Below the pieces are notes generated by a model. The model searched no databases. It saw only the letters and a program-made list of their open reading frames with translations, and had not been told where the DNA came from. The translations under genes were made by a program, and so were the position numbers. Of a stretch of DNA of 32,454 nt, positions 15,686 through 23,484 are shown piece by piece (within the stretch, counting starts at the first letter, position 1; each line of letters starts with the position of its first letter). The DNA is from JAGMXM01 sp964458325 (GTDB taxonomy: Bacteria > Verrucomicrobiota > Verrucomicrobiia > Limisphaerales > UBA1319), in contig CAYWIM010000053.1 in NCBI GenBank assembly GCA_964458325.1, positions 1-32,454 of the forward strand, in the 5' to 3' direction.

Positions 15686-16627
15686 TTATGACGCTCTGGA
15701 TAGCAATTCCTCGAGAAACCGACGCGCTTTCTTCGCCTCGACGGCCAGCTTGGGCAGATCGCCTTTCTCGAGGCACTCGATGACGAGCGGGCCTCGAGTG
15801 AAACCGCCCCGCCGAAGTCGCGCCATGACGGCCGGGAAGTTCACCTGGCCCGTGCCGGGGGTGACCATGACCTCCTTGGGCGGCCGGAAATCCTTCACGC
15901 TCATGCCAACCACAATCCCATCCACGCTGGCAGCGTCGTCCACCGGATCCAACTCGCCGTTCGAGTAGTAGTAGATGTTGCCCGGATCATACCACAGGCC
16001 GAAGTTCTTCTTGCCGACTTTCTCGACGATCTTGCGGCACTGGGCGCCGGTCGAGTTTTGGCCGCCGTGGGGCTTGACGCTGAGGCCGATCTTTTTCGCG
16101 GCGGCATAATCGCAAACTTCGGCGACGGCTTTGTAATAGTCATCGACGATCCGCGGGTCGCCGGTGCCGCCGATCATGAGGTTGGCCGCGCCGCACGCGG
16201 CGCAGTTGTCGATGAGCCGCGTGAGGTCCTGGATGCCGGCTTCGATCGACTTCGCCACCGCAAACCCGCCCCCCCAGAGCGACGGGATCTGAAGGCCGCG
16301 CCTCTTGCATTCCTCGCTTACGGCTCGGGCCTCGTCGACCGTCGTGGCGGCGGAGATCACCAGGCCGGTCTTGGTGTTGGTGGTCATCAGGCCAGCATGC
16401 TTGAAGCCGGCTTCGGCGATCGCATCGAGCGCGATCCGCCAGTCGTATGCGCCCCACGGGCGCGTGTAGCAGCCGATCTGCCACGGGCCACCGAGAGTGG
16501 GCGTGGCACTCTTCTCGCCAGCGGCAGCCGCAACGGCGGCCACGCTGAGCGTGAGGCTGGATTCGAGAAATCGCCGGCGGGACATCCCGGCCTGGTTTGC
16601 TGGCCGTGTCGAAGTTGCTGTGCTCAT
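15686..16627 (-). CDS. Tat-exported sugar phosphate isomerase/epimerase-like protein
   Basis: A 313-residue protein starting at ATG 16627; an in-frame TTG at 16654 would add nine residues and is less likely. The N-terminus has a twin-arginine signal (SRRRFLESSLTLSVAAVAAAA). The mature part is an AP-endonuclease-2/xylose-isomerase-like TIM barrel: WRIALDAIAEAGFKHAGL at the start, LSVKPHGGQNSTG in the middle, LWYDPGNIYYY and GMSVKDFRP later, and GPLVIECLEKGD near the end. The His, Asp and Glu residues in these strands are placed as in the metal-binding isomerase/epimerase family. Such exported proteins often accompany Gfo/Idh oxidoreductases in this kind of bacterium and probably handle keto-sugars in the periplasm. 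It converges with the GH16 gene and diverges from the beta-helix gene. Confidence 0.88.
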   Translation of the reverse strand: MSTATSTRPANQAGMSRRRFLESSLTLSVAAVAAAAGEKSATPTLGGPWQIGCYTRPWGAYDWRIALDAIAEAGFKHAGLMTTNTKTGLVISAATTVDEARAVSEECKRRGLQIPSLWGGGFAVAKSIEAGIQDLTRLIDNCAACGAANLMIGGTGDPRIVDDYYKAVAEVCDYAAAKKIGLSVKPHGGQNSTGAQCRKIVEKVGKKNFGLWYDPGNIYYYSNGELDPVDDAASVDGIVVGMSVKDFRPPKEVMVTPGTGQVNFPAVMARLRRGGFTRGPLVIECLEKGDLPKLAVEAKKARRFLEELLSRAS

Positions 16628-16783
16628 GGCGCAATAGTGGCTCGATTCGCTCAAAAGCCAATTTCAATATTGCTGCGTTGCATCCGTCCGGCTTTCGCGG
16701 TTGCCAAGCCTTCCGAGGGCATTACACTGCGCCTCATGGTGGAAACCGTGAGATTATCCATTGCTTCCAGATCTTTCCAATCC

Positions 16784-19700
16784 ATGAAACGCCGTTTCTC
16801 GCATCTGGCGGGTTTGCTCGGTGCGTTCATGCTCTCGGCCGCATCCCAGGCAGCGATCACTCCACTCGTCAGCCACGGCGACACGTGGCTCTACCACAAA
16901 GGCACCAACCAGCCGCAGTCCGACTGGAAGACGGCCCCGGACGCCGCGCTGGATCCCTCTCAATGGTCCGCGGGGATGGGCGGGTTCGGCTTCGGCACCA
17001 GCGCAGCCGAGACCAATCACTGCAAGACCATCCTGTTCGACAGCCCCGGCACGAGCGCGACGAATTACACGACGGTCTACTTGCGGAAGACATTCTCGAT
17101 ATCGGATGCGCCGGCCGACGACGAGCATCTTTTTCTGCGGATGGATTTCGATGATGGCTACATTGCCTGGCTGGACGGAACTTACCTGGCCCATTTCAAT
17201 GTGGACGGGGCTCCCGCCGAACCTTCCTACAGCGACCGTGCCAGCGCGAACCATGAGTGCTCGACGGGGCAAGCCAGCAGCAGCCCGCGGCCACCCCAGA
17301 CCAACGACCTCGGGCTCGCCAGCAGCCTGCTCGCGCCCGGCGCCCATACGCTGGCGATCATCGGTTTGAACGCGTCCAGGACCAGCACCGATTTCATCCA
17401 GGTGGCCGATCTCTACCTCGAGGCCGTCCGCCCGCCGCCGGCCATCACCAATGGCGTCGGCGGCGTGATTTCCGTGGACACCACCTGGTATGCGACCAAT
17501 GGTTATTATGCGGTGACCAGCAACATCATCGTGCTCAGCAACGCGACGCTCACCATCGAGCCGGGGGTGACCGTGTGCTCGCGTGCGGGCACGGGCATCA
17601 CGGTCCATGGCCGGCTGATTGCCGAGGGGACCACCAACCAGCCGATCACGTTCACCCGCTACCCCCAAGACCCGAACTGGGAACGAATCATGTTCGTCGA
17701 GGCTGCGGAGAGCCGATTCCACAACTGCATCTTCGAGTTTGCGAATTCGGCCGGAGACCATAAGACGGCTTACTACGCCACCAACTGCGCTTACCCGATG
17801 AACGTCGCGCCTCGGACCTATTACGAGGCCGTCGTGGCTCTGGCCTGTCACGTGGATTTCGACGGCTGCATTTTCCGGAACCTGTACACCTCGGATGGAT
17901 CGCGGCCGGAGGGCGACGCGATCGGGATCTTCTCGGACGATCCAGTGCACCGGGGGCCGGCCTCGGCCCATGTCCGCGGCTGCCAGTTCCGCTATATCGG
18001 CCAGGGCGTCCACACCCGATACGCCTACGCGCTGGTCGAGAACTGCTATTTCGTGGGCAAGACCGGCGACAATGACGACGTCGAGATGTATGGCGAAAGC
18101 ACCCTGTACGGCCTGCCGTCGCCGGAGGTCCGCAGCAATTTCTTCGATATCCCGTGCCACGACGATCGCATCCATCCGACGCGCTGCTCGGCGATCATCC
18201 ACGACAACGTCATCTACGGCGACCCGAACGACGGGGATCACTGCATCGTGCTGCGCGACACGTGCTGCCCGATCGTCTACAACAACGTGATGTTCCACTC
18301 TCCCAACGGGGGGATCGCGATCCAGAACGGCTGCGATGCTCTCATCGCCAACAACACGTTTTACGGCATCGATTCCGCCATCAAGCTCTTCGACCACCAG
18401 AGCCGGATCAACTACCCGTACTGTCTGTCGGCCATGAGCGGCCGCGCCACCGTCGTCAATTGCATCGTCTGGAATGGCGACAGCGCGATCGATGTGTCCG
18501 GCTCCTCGGGCACGCCGTTCACGACATTCCAGGCCGACATCTCCTACTGCGACATCCAAGGCGGCACCAACAGCCTGAAGACCGGCTCGAATCGCAACTA
18601 TGCTGTGACCTGGGGGCCGGGCATTATCAATGCCGATCCGCTTTTCCTCGATGGCGCGAATCGGGACACCCGGTTGGCTGCCCCATCCCCGTGCATCGAT
18701 GCCGGATCCGAGCGTCTGGGCGTCTACGTCACCACGAACACGTTCTTCGAGGGAACCAACCGCATCACCTATGCTGTCACCAATGACCTGAGCCTCTTCG
18801 TCACCCGCGACCTCGACCGCATGCCGCGCCCGCTCGATGGCGATGCCGACGGGCAGTCGCGCTATGACCTGGGTGCTTTCGAAGTGTTGCATCCCGCGGC
18901 CGATTCGAACCACGACGGCATCCCGGACGCCTGGTGCCAGCGCTATGGCCTCGATCCCATTGCCCCAGAGGTGGCTCAGGGAGATCCCGATCGCGACTTC
19001 CAGAGCACTTGGCGGGAATACCTCGCCGGCACGGACCCGACCAATGGGACTTCATATGCGGTCTTCCCCTTGCCATTCGGGATCGATGCCGCTGGCCGGG
19101 ACTGGACGATCCTCTGGTCGAATGCATCCCCGGCGGGTGTGGTGAGCATTCTCACATCGACGAACATCCTCGGTCCGTGGCAGCCGCGGGAGAACTACTT
19201 CACGACCCAGCCGGCCGGGCAGGCCCGGCTGAGCCAGGGGGCGGAGACGCTGTTCTGCAAGCTGCTGGCCGTGGATCTGTCGACCAACACACCCCGGCAT
19301 TTCACCAATCTGATCGAGTCCTACGGCATCCTCGAGACCGTGGCGGGCCGGGGGCTGTCCAATGACGACGAGAGCCAGTGGCAGCCCAGCTACGAGGGCG
19401 CCTGGGCAACGAATGTCTGCCTTTCCAGGCCGCACAACGCCTTCGGGGACTCGAAGGGCAACGTGCTGATCGTGGACCAGCGGAGCTCCTCCGTCCTGCG
19501 AGTGACGCCCGAGGGCAGGCTCTACACCCATGCGGGGACCCATGTCGCCGGATTCAACGGCGATGGCCCGGCTGCCGCCACCAACCTGCACCTCAACAAT
19601 CCCAACGGCGGATGGATGGGAACCAACGATGTCCTCTATGTGTTGGACACCGACAACGCCAAAGTCCGCCGGATCAGCCCGGACAGAATCATGACCACCC

Positions 19701-20317
19701 TGTTCACCGCCGCGGCTCCGATGGGCGATGGCCGGGCCCTTTGGGTCAAGAGCGACGAGTCGGCCGCCTATTTCGGCTCTGGCGGCACCGCCACGAACAT
19801 CTATCAATGGACGCGTTCGAGCGGGGGGATCCGCCTGGCTCGAGGCGGCTTCAAGGAGCTGGGCAACATCGTCGGCGACGAGCGCACCGGGGATCTATTC
19901 ATCAGCGACCGCGGCGCCAACCGGGTCTATCGCTTGAGCGCCGACAATGTTCTGAGGCCGATCGCCGGGAACGGCACGCAGTCCGGGGGCGGGGATGGCT
20001 ACCCGGCACTCGAGACGGGCTTGATCTATCCGCGCTGCGTTTGGTTCTTGCCCAACAGCGGCTTTTTCATCTGCGAGCACAGCCCGGGAAACCGGATTTG
20101 GTATATCGATCCGGCTGGGATCATCCACCGTTGGATCAATGGCAGTGACACCAACAACTACCGGGTGGGCGATGGCCAATGGTTTTACGACAATCCCGCC
20201 GCGGCGAAGGTCTCCAGGGTGCGGGCGGTCAATACCGATCCCTTCGGCAACCTGATCATCACCGAGAGCAACTACGGCTATGTGCGCCGCATCCGGTTTC
20301 AGCGGATGAATCCGTGA
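16784..20317 (+). CDS. Large secreted protein: N-terminal beta domain, right-handed beta-helix, Ca-binding linker, NHL-type propeller
   Basis: An 1177-residue protein beginning at ATG 16784 (MKRRFSHLAGLLGAFMLSAA, signal peptide). The frame is open far upstream, but that part shadows the isomerase gene. Residues ~25-215 form a beta-rich domain (HGDTWLYHKG, MDFDDGYIAWLDG). Residues ~222-700 look like a parallel beta-helix, with repeated strand-turn units such as VENCYFVG, IIHDNVIYGD, IVYNNVMFHS and LIANNTFYG, as in NosD/pectate-lyase-like proteins. Residues ~707-725 hold a DSNHDGIPD calcium-binding repeat followed by YGLDP. From ~849 to the end there are NHL/SMP-30-like propeller repeats (NVLIVDQRSSSVLRVTPEG, DVLYVLDTDNAKVRRISPD). 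A role in binding or cutting extracellular polysaccharide is plausible, but the catalytic residues are not identified. Confidence 0.82.
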   Translation: MKRRFSHLAGLLGAFMLSAASQAAITPLVSHGDTWLYHKGTNQPQSDWKTAPDAALDPSQWSAGMGGFGFGTSAAETNHCKTILFDSPGTSATNYTTVYLRKTFSISDAPADDEHLFLRMDFDDGYIAWLDGTYLAHFNVDGAPAEPSYSDRASANHECSTGQASSSPRPPQTNDLGLASSLLAPGAHTLAIIGLNASRTSTDFIQVADLYLEAVRPPPAITNGVGGVISVDTTWYATNGYYAVTSNIIVLSNATLTIEPGVTVCSRAGTGITVHGRLIAEGTTNQPITFTRYPQDPNWERIMFVEAAESRFHNCIFEFANSAGDHKTAYYATNCAYPMNVAPRTYYEAVVALACHVDFDGCIFRNLYTSDGSRPEGDAIGIFSDDPVHRGPASAHVRGCQFRYIGQGVHTRYAYALVENCYFVGKTGDNDDVEMYGESTLYGLPSPEVRSNFFDIPCHDDRIHPTRCSAIIHDNVIYGDPNDGDHCIVLRDTCCPIVYNNVMFHSPNGGIAIQNGCDALIANNTFYGIDSAIKLFDHQSRINYPYCLSAMSGRATVVNCIVWNGDSAIDVSGSSGTPFTTFQADISYCDIQGGTNSLKTGSNRNYAVTWGPGIINADPLFLDGANRDTRLAAPSPCIDAGSERLGVYVTTNTFFEGTNRITYAVTNDLSLFVTRDLDRMPRPLDGDADGQSRYDLGAFEVLHPAADSNHDGIPDAWCQRYGLDPIAPEVAQGDPDRDFQSTWREYLAGTDPTNGTSYAVFPLPFGIDAAGRDWTILWSNASPAGVVSILTSTNILGPWQPRENYFTTQPAGQARLSQGAETLFCKLLAVDLSTNTPRHFTNLIESYGILETVAGRGLSNDDESQWQPSYEGAWATNVCLSRPHNAFGDSKGNVLIVDQRSSSVLRVTPEGRLYTHAGTHVAGFNGDGPAAATNLHLNNPNGGWMGTNDVLYVLDTDNAKVRRISPDRIMTTLFTAAAPMGDGRALWVKSDESAAYFGSGGTATNIYQWTRSSGGIRLARGGFKELGNIVGDERTGDLFISDRGANRVYRLSADNVLRPIAGNGTQSGGGDGYPALETGLIYPRCVWFLPNSGFFICEHSPGNRIWYIDPAGIIHRWINGSDTNNYRVGDGQWFYDNPAAAKVSRVRAVNTDPFGNLIITESNYGYVRRIRFQRMNP

Positions 20318-20336
20318 CGGGCGCCAGCTTTTTCAT

Positions 20337-21944
20337 ATGAGCACTGATTCAAACCGTGTTTGGGGGCGGCGGCGTTTTATCAAATCCATGCTGGCGCTGA
20401 GCGCGGCGGGGCTCGATGCTTCCGTGTTTGTCCGGGCCGCTTCTGCGCCCACGTCTGACCCGGTGCGCTCCCTTGGCCTGAGCTGGACGCGCAAGCTGCG
20501 GTGGGATCTCGTGGCGGACATTACCCGGATGCCGGGCCAAGGCGATTTCTGGGACGAGCGATTGGAGCAGGCGCAGCAAAAGATTGTCGCGCAGGGCGGG
20601 GGGGTGGTGTTCTTTCCGGCAGGCGAGTATCGGTTTCGCGGCGGCATCCGGCTGCGTGACGGCGTGATCCTGCGCGGAGCCGAGCCGCCCGAGGGCGTGA
20701 CTGCGCTCGACGACAGCTTTTTGCTGCCATCGAGATTGGAGTTTCCGAAGTATGAGCCCCTCTTCACTGGAAGCGGCGCGCCGGTCGAAGGCGCGTTCCA
20801 GGGCATCGTGCTCGAGGATCCGGCCGCGGCCGCGAACTGCGGCGTGGTGCATCTCGCGCTGAACCGCGGATACATCGCGCTCGGCGAGGGCCCCGATCAC
20901 CGATGCGGCCCGAATCGCGTGGTGTATGGATGCATGTTGCGGAATGCGGCGGGGATGATGGCGGAGGTCCCCAGCGCACAGTCAAATCAGCCCGCCTGGC
21001 TGCGTTACACCCACAAGTTCCGAAGCGCCATTCGCGTTCACGCCTCCGAGAATGCGCTGGTTGCCAACAACCGCATCCCCCGAAGCGGGGACGACAACTT
21101 CGTCATGCGGGGATACCCGCTGCTCGATCGCCGAAAGGAGATCGTCCGGTTCGATGTCGAGTTCGACTACGACAACCGTCCGGGGATCTACGTCAACCAT
21201 CACTGCATTGGCGGGGCGGGCGGGAGCGGAGATGACGGCACGCCCGAGAGCCATCCATGGGGCTTCCGGAAGGGGGCGGTGATCTGCGGCAACTACGTTT
21301 TCAACACCGGACGCTGCGCCATTGGGTTCAGCGGGGATGGCGTGATTTGCCGCGGCAATGTCATCCGCTTCGTCCGGGGCCTGGTGCGCCCCACTGTCAC
21401 CGGAGTGCAATGCAGCTACGGATCATCCACGAACGACAACCGCGCGATCGAGATGCGCGGCTGGCGCTGGATCGTCGAGGACAACGATTACGAAGTCTAC
21501 AGCAACCTCTGTTCGGACAAGGTCTATCGGATCAACGATGGCGAGGGCCTGATGCACGAGGACCACTGCAACTCGACCATCCTCGACAGCCGACTCGTCC
21601 GCAATCGCGGCAACAGCTATCTTTCTCTCTTCCACGTCGGCGAGATCGACGGCCTGCACGTGGAAGGCAACGACATCTCGACCCCGGGCAACATCTCCGA
21701 CATCTACGTCTGCGCGCCGCGGCACAAGAAGTCGGGCGATTTCCCCATGCGCCGGGTGGCGATCCTGAGCAATACGACTCGAAGCAATGGCATCCGCGTG
21801 ATGGGCTGGCCCGCGGAGCGAGTGGTCATCCGAGCCAACCGGCATGCGGGCCCCAAACCCGGCAAGATCCTCAACGAGGCCGGCGCCGAACTCGCCGACA
21901 ATGCGAACTACGAGGTCAGCACGATCCCGCGGAAGAATTCTTGA
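20337..21944 (+). CDS. Tat-exported right-handed beta-helix (pectate-lyase-like) protein
   Basis: A 535-residue protein with a twin-arginine signal (GRRRFIKSMLALSAAGL). After it, QGGGVVFFPAGEYRFRGGIRLRDGVILRG is the classic entry strand of pectin-lyase-fold proteins (shown in part: GGGVVFFPAGEYRF). Repeated helix turns follow: ALVANNRIPRSGDDNF, VICGNYVFNTG, VICRGNVIRFV, WRWIVEDNDYEVYSN and LHVEGNDISTPG. The fold is common to polysaccharide lyases and GH28-type hydrolases, but the Asp/Arg sets that define one family are not obvious to me. The gene starts 20 bases after the previous beta-helix gene, so the two are probably co-transcribed. Its end is 44 bases from a decayed toxin gene on the other strand. 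Confidence 0.82.
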   Translation: MSTDSNRVWGRRRFIKSMLALSAAGLDASVFVRAASAPTSDPVRSLGLSWTRKLRWDLVADITRMPGQGDFWDERLEQAQQKIVAQGGGVVFFPAGEYRFRGGIRLRDGVILRGAEPPEGVTALDDSFLLPSRLEFPKYEPLFTGSGAPVEGAFQGIVLEDPAAAANCGVVHLALNRGYIALGEGPDHRCGPNRVVYGCMLRNAAGMMAEVPSAQSNQPAWLRYTHKFRSAIRVHASENALVANNRIPRSGDDNFVMRGYPLLDRRKEIVRFDVEFDYDNRPGIYVNHHCIGGAGGSGDDGTPESHPWGFRKGAVICGNYVFNTGRCAIGFSGDGVICRGNVIRFVRGLVRPTVTGVQCSYGSSTNDNRAIEMRGWRWIVEDNDYEVYSNLCSDKVYRINDGEGLMHEDHCNSTILDSRLVRNRGNSYLSLFHVGEIDGLHVEGNDISTPGNISDIYVCAPRHKKSGDFPMRRVAILSNTTRSNGIRVMGWPAERVVIRANRHAGPKPGKILNEAGAELADNANYEVSTIPRKNS

Positions 21945-21987
21945 GCAGCCATTCTCGGCGGGGCGGTGAAGGATTCAAATACCGAAC

Positions 21988-22071
21988 CTATCCCCTATCG
22001 CCGCCCGCAATGCAGGCGTGAATCTGATCGAGGTCTTCACGCGCCTCCGGCGAGACGAAGAAATTACCCAT
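21988..22071 (-). pseudogene. parE: parE toxin remnant, first 27 codons only
   Basis: Immediately downstream of parD, with an eight-base overlap of its stop, an ATG opens MGNFFVSPEAREDLDQIHAC, the normal beginning of a ParE/RelE-family toxin (strand, then helix 1). The frame ends at a TAG after 27 codons, and neither the remaining ~65 residues nor the conserved C-terminal strand and tyrosine region can be found in the next 120 bases, which lead straight into the neighbouring gene. The toxin is therefore truncated and very unlikely to act on gyrase. A deletion joining its middle to the end of the beta-helix gene region is the simplest cause. Confidence 0.75.
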
Positions 22072-22342
22072 TGTGTTTGCGGCGGGCCACAGCCCGATCA
22101 CGAAGCTCCCTTGCAGCGATTTCTCCTGGAATCCCTTCGCCCCGGTCAAGCTGTCGGATCCCTTCCAGGAGTTTCTCTTCGAGTTCCTCCATCGAGGAAA
22201 CCATGAACCGTGGCTTGGGTTCTTTCTCGGCCTTCAACAGCCGTAAGCCAGCCCGGATCACTTCGCTCGCCGACTGGTACATGCCGGTCTCAACCTCTTT
22301 CTCGATGAACTGTTCAAGTTCCGGAGTCAGGCTCACATTCAT
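22064..22342 (-). CDS. parD: ParD-family antitoxin (ribbon-helix-helix)
   Basis: A 92-residue protein. MNVSLTPELEQFIEKEVETG followed by YQSASEVIRAGLRLL is the ribbon-helix-helix DNA-binding region of ParD/CopG-type antitoxins. The C-terminal half (MEELEEKLLEGIRQLDRGEG and IPGEIAARELRD) is the usual toxin-binding tail. Antitoxins of this type repress their own operon and neutralise ParE. An AGGAAAGG ribosome-binding site lies shortly before the ATG. The partner toxin gene is present only as a short 5' remnant, so this is an orphan antitoxin. It could still neutralise a related toxin elsewhere or act as a regulator. Confidence 0.88.
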   Translation of the reverse strand: MNVSLTPELEQFIEKEVETGMYQSASEVIRAGLRLLKAEKEPKPRFMVSSMEELEEKLLEGIRQLDRGEGIPGEIAARELRDRAVARRKHNG

Positions 22343-22543
22343 ACGCCAACCTTTCCTGGTTCGATTCGTGTCGTTTAAAAGCTACGCGAACAACAAGAAA
22401 CGCGCAAGATCTGTTATTTTCGCATCCACCGCCGACTCCGCCCCAGTCCCGCACGCAGCGAAGGCCAAGCATTTCGGATGGTCCCATGAATCTCATCAAA
22501 GCCCCAACGGGTTGTGGTATGAAATGAAATGAACCACTACTGC

Positions 22544-22572
22544 TTGACATTGCCCCGAGGCGCCGGTGCAAT
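22544..22572 (+). promoter_or_regulatory. Putative sigma-70-type promoter for the GH16 gene, leaderless arrangement
   Basis: TTGACA at 22544-22549 is a perfect -35 match. After exactly 17 bases comes TGCAAT (22567-22572), four of six for -10. Transcription would start about seven bases later, at or next to the ATG at 22579. No ribosome-binding site precedes that ATG, which fits a leaderless message. Confidence 0.4.
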
Positions 22573-22578
22573 GACCGC

Positions 22579-23484
22579 ATGCGCATTTTCATGGGGTTAG
22601 CGGCCGCGGCGCTTTTCGCGCTGGCGGGCTCGGCGGGCGAATGGAAGCTCGTTTGGTCGGACGAGTTCGACCGGGACGGCCTGCCTGATGCTGCAAAATG
22701 GTCTCACGAGGAAGGGTTTATTCGAAATCGCGAGCGTCAGTATTACACCGCCGGGCGTCTCGAGAACGCGCGTGTCGAGAAGGGCATGCTCATCATCGAA
22801 GCTCGGAAGGAGCGCTTTCCGAATCGCCTTCGGGCCGGTGCACCTGAGCGCCGGCGGCAACAACAGCCGGAATACGCGGACTACACCTCCGCCAGCCTGA
22901 TCACCCGGGGGCATGCGGCCTGGACCTATGGACGGATCGAGGTGCGCGCCAAGCTCCCGTCCGGACGCGGCACATGGCCCGCCATCTGGACCCTGGGCGC
23001 CAATATTCGCGAAACCGGCTGGCCCGCTTGCGGCGAGATCGATATCATGGAATACGTCGGCCACGATCCTGGCGTGGTCCATGCCAACGTCCATACCCGC
23101 GGCTTCAACCACGCTCGAGGCAATGGCCGGGGCGCTCGGACGCGCGTTCCGGACGCGGAGAAGACCTTCCATGTCTACGCTGTGGAATGGACGCCGGAAA
23201 AGCTCGAGTTCTTTATGGACGACACGAAGTATTTCACCCTCGACAACGACAAGACGGGAGAGGATTCGTGGCCTTTCGACGCGCCTCAGTACCTGATCCT
23301 GAACCTGGCGATCGGAGGCGCGTGGGGTGGCCAGCAGGGGATCGATGACGCGATCTTTCCCCAGCGCTTTATCATCGATTTTGTCCGCGTTTACCAGCGT
23401 CCCGGTGTGGGCGGACGATCGGTTCCCGAGCCCGGATTCCAGGCGGATTCACATGCTGCTCGAGAGGAGAATCTGAAACGATGA
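22579..23484 (+). CDS. Secreted GH16 beta-1,3-glucanase (laminarinase-like)
   Basis: A 301-residue protein with a signal peptide (MRIFMGLAAAALFALAGSAG). The GH16 fold starts at WKLVWSDEFDRDGLPDAAKW. TSASLITRGHAAWTYGRIEV and GTWPAIWTLG are standard blocks, and the catalytic motif is E153-I-D155-I-M-E158 in GEIDIMEYVG. The C-terminal blocks YAVEWTPEKLEFFMDD, LNLAIGGAWGG and FIIDFVRVYQ complete the family. These features match the laminarinase-type branch, which cuts beta-1,3- or mixed-linkage glucans. A 25-residue tail follows the domain. The stop overlaps the start of the next gene (ATGA), so the two enzymes are probably made together. A good promoter-like pair sits directly upstream. Confidence 0.94.
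   Translation: MRIFMGLAAAALFALAGSAGEWKLVWSDEFDRDGLPDAAKWSHEEGFIRNRERQYYTAGRLENARVEKGMLIIEARKERFPNRLRAGAPERRRQQQPEYADYTSASLITRGHAAWTYGRIEVRAKLPSGRGTWPAIWTLGANIRETGWPACGEIDIMEYVGHDPGVVHANVHTRGFNHARGNGRGARTRVPDAEKTFHVYAVEWTPEKLEFFMDDTKYFTLDNDKTGEDSWPFDAPQYLILNLAIGGAWGGQQGIDDAIFPQRFIIDFVRVYQRPGVGGRSVPEPGFQADSHAAREENLKR

Noticed and set aside
16058..16783. N-terminal extension of the beta-helix/NHL frame
   Set aside because: It is antisense to the isomerase gene. The ATG at 16784 gives a signal peptide.
16754..18913. 719-residue open frame on the minus strand
   Set aside because: It lies opposite the beta-helix gene, whose motifs and signal peptide are clear. The antisense product is low-complexity Val/Asp/Arg sequence.
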